Origin: Candidatus Saccharimonadota bacterium
Lineage (GTDB): Bacteria > Patescibacteriota > Saccharimonadia > Saccharimonadales > Saccharimonadaceae
Reading direction: 5' to 3'
NCBI GenBank assembly: GCA_009776375.1
Contig: WRNW01000002.1
Span: 1 to 46,485 of the forward strand
Length of the DNA: 46,485 bases
Shown here: one piece after another, positions 44,370-46,485 of the stretch
Numbering within the stretch: position 1 is the stretch's first letter
How the letters are laid out: each line of letters opens with the position of its first letter
The notes under the pieces: generated by a model
What the model saw: the letters and a program-made list of their open reading frames with translations, nothing else
Databases searched by the model: none
Told to the model about the DNA's origin: nothing
Position numbers and translations under genes: made by a program

Positions 44370-45806
44370 CTAATTGGGTATCTGAAACTGGGTCGGATCG
44401 TCTGGATTATCGTCGGCCGGCGGCGGCGTTGATTCGGCGATCGGTGGAGATGGAGTTTCCGTCGGCATCGATGGCGGTAATTCGCCAAGATCGGCGATCG
44501 GTGGTGGCGGCGGAGGCGGCAGGGTAATGCTCGGCGAAGCGAACGGTGGCACTGGCGCCGCGTTAATCATTGGTGCAGGCGTCGGCGGTTTGGTATTGAA
44601 AGGATCAATCGTCGCCGGTTCATCGCTCTCGGCAATCGCCGCGTTCAAGGGTGAATTGACAGCGCTCTCGGCATATGGTGTGGCATGACTAAGGATTGTG
44701 CTGTTATTTGCAATTAAAGTATCAGTCTCAGCGATAGTTGACGATTCTGGCGCGGGTGTCTGGGCTGTCGCGTCGGTCGGCCGTTCGGGCACTTGGATGC
44801 TTTCCCCAGCAGTTCTCTCGCTGTCGGTTAGGGCTGCCAATTGCTCCTGGACCACCGACAAAGCGTCCTCGCTGCGTTCGGCGGCGACCACGGCAGCATT
44901 AGCGGCCAAGTGTTGATCGGCTTCTGGCGTCAGGTCGCGACTAATCGATAGCACTTCCTCGGGTTCCGCCTGGTCTGGTGGTTGTTCGGTTTGATCGGCT
45001 GCCTGGACTGCGTCTGGTTCAGGAGTTGGTGACGCCATTTCGCCACCCGCTGAGAGTTCACTAGCAATTAGTTGTTGGTTAGCGCCTTTGGCCATTAAAT
45101 TGGCCGCCAGGGTCATCACTTGGGCGGAAGTTTTTTCGTTACGAAATTGATCAGTTGCCGCCACCACGCCAGTTAACAGCGCTGTGGCGATCTGTTCGTC
45201 TAGTAGTGGATTTTCTTTATCGGCTAAATCATCCGCTAGACTAGCGACCATTTCCGATAAACTGCTAACTTCGGCATCCTGCCAATTAATTGTCCCAAAA
45301 GCGTCGCCGCTGGCGCTACCCAAAATCAGCGTCGCCACCGTCGCGCTGTGGAGCAAGCGACCATTCGCCGTGATAGCTTCGTCGAGATAACTTTTTTGTT
45401 GAACACCGATAGCAATCACGAGTTCGATGTTGAAATCACCTTCGTTGAATTCTAAATCTTTTTCCGAAATAATCGTTTTATACGGTGTAATGTAGATTTT
45501 AACCAAGTCACCTTCGACCTTGTAGCGCAGGCGATCGGCTTTTTCCTTGTCCAAAGAAATCACAAAATCCCTGAGTGAATCGATCGCACTTTCAAAAGTT
45601 TTTTCCGGTTCAAGAAAATTGATAGCTGGTGGAATTTCGCCACTGAACACCGCGGTCGCCCGTTTGCCGAGTTTGTCGAGCATGAACGTCAAGCCCAGTG
45701 CCGCGGCCAATTGATCAACGTTTGGATTGCGCGAAACCGTCACCAAGATACTGCCAGCACTTTTAATCTTGGCGACCAACTGACTGCGAGGAGTTTTTTC
45801 GTTCAT
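44370..45806 (-). CDS. DHH-phosphoesterase-like protein with Pro-rich C-terminal extension
   Basis: NPNVDQLAAALGLTFMLDKLGKRATAVFSG resembles the DHH-family N-terminus; long acidic then Pro-rich tail. Confidence 0.6.
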   Translation of the reverse strand: MNEKTPRSQLVAKIKSAGSILVTVSRNPNVDQLAAALGLTFMLDKLGKRATAVFSGEIPPAINFLEPEKTFESAIDSLRDFVISLDKEKADRLRYKVEGDLVKIYITPYKTIISEKDLEFNEGDFNIELVIAIGVQQKSYLDEAITANGRLLHSATVATLILGSASGDAFGTINWQDAEVSSLSEMVASLADDLADKENPLLDEQIATALLTGVVAATDQFRNEKTSAQVMTLAANLMAKGANQQLIASELSAGGEMASPTPEPDAVQAADQTEQPPDQAEPEEVLSISRDLTPEADQHLAANAAVVAAERSEDALSVVQEQLAALTDSERTAGESIQVPERPTDATAQTPAPESSTIAETDTLIANNSTILSHATPYAESAVNSPLNAAIAESDEPATIDPFNTKPPTPAPMINAAPVPPFASPSITLPPPPPPPIADLGELPPSMPTETPSPPIAESTPPPADDNPDDPTQFQIPN

Positions 45807-45861
45807 GTTTGTCTGCCTCTTGCGCGCTATTTTAGCACAAGTAGTTCGCTAAAGTCAAACT

Positions 45862-46389
45862 CTACAACCTTGCCGGCAACTGCTTCAGGTCGCCCAGTCG
45901 CCAATCGTTAGCGTTGCCGTCTTGGCTGAGAACATAGGGCGTGAGATAGAGGTTCGGAGTGTATTGAATGATCTCGGATGGCACGGCGGGGGCTTCTTTA
46001 CTAGCACCGTGGGTGCGGCGGAAATCTGGTCGATCCTTACTAATAATCGCACCGGTAATCGTTAGTGGTTCACGACAGAGACCAGCACCATTAGATAGCG
46101 GTGTGTTAGTGATGCCAGCTAGCGCCACACCATCTAGGGCCCAAGCTTCGGGACTGGTGGTTTTATACTGGTAAGTACAACTATCGAAACGTTCTTTGGC
46201 AATATAGGTACCATAGAGTTTGGTAATTGGTTGACCGTTAAGACCGTTAAGGGTGCTGAAACCTTGAATGTTAATCCTATCAGCGATGATCGTCAGCGAG
46301 GGAATTTCAGCCAGCGTGTCATAAGTATCGTCCGGGTCCAGATCAATATTCCCAGCAATCGTGATCGTGTTAAGCGGATCAGCCGCCAC
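45862..46389 (-). CDS. Hypothetical protein, probably the C-terminal part of a larger surface protein cut by the window edge
   Basis: Minus-strand ORF at the window end with no clear RBS at the listed start. Confidence 0.4.
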   Translation of the reverse strand: MAADPLNTITIAGNIDLDPDDTYDTLAEIPSLTIIADRINIQGFSTLNGLNGQPITKLYGTYIAKERFDSCTYQYKTTSPEAWALDGVALAGITNTPLSNGAGLCREPLTITGAIISKDRPDFRRTHGASKEAPAVPSEIIQYTPNLYLTPYVLSQDGNANDWRLGDLKQLPARL

Positions 46390-46485
46390 CAGCGTTAGGT
46401 GTTGGTTTCTAGTTAGTCGACTAGCCTCGATGAGTAGACTTTGCTTGACATAGTAAGTTCCAGAACCGAGATCTTGTAACCTGAT

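Overview
This window looks like chromosomal DNA from a CPR/Patescibacteria-type bacterium, probably Saccharibacteria-like. That placement is inferred from protein style and gene complement only. Most of it is ordinary housekeeping: rny, tsaB/tsaE, recX, mazG, recA, ruvB/ruvA/ruvC, a MurC-like ligase, a Sua5-TrmB fusion, a glucan phosphorylase-like gene, a class I aldolase, aspS, a P-type ATPase, rnj, sod, udg, pnp, rpsO, truB and three intact tRNAs. The accessory island at about 16.1-22.6 kb is the most interesting part. It contains (i) a protein resembling the Avd accessory protein of diversity-generating retroelements (DGRs); (ii) a short reverse-transcriptase fragment with a YGDD motif; (iii) three divergent minus-strand genes whose 3' ends are GC-rich and could be DGR-type variable proteins; and (iv) a repeated promoter cassette in front of each of the three genes, with a G9 homopolymer exactly between a TTGACT -35 and a TATACT/TACACT -10 (15-bp spacer). 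The same arrangement occurs upstream of the aldolase (G9, 18-bp spacer) and, with a (GA)7 dinucleotide tract, upstream of a coiled-coil gene between ruvC and ruvA (15-bp spacer). This suggests a set of promoters switched by slipped-strand spacer-length changes. Separately, a RAYT-type Y1 transposase is flanked by TTGCAGGACC-N-GGTCCTGCAA palindromes. Copies of this palindrome, and of two other palindromic repeat families, are inserted in frame inside tsaB, the sua5-trmB fusion and truB. No searches were run; all product calls come from reading the translated sequence.
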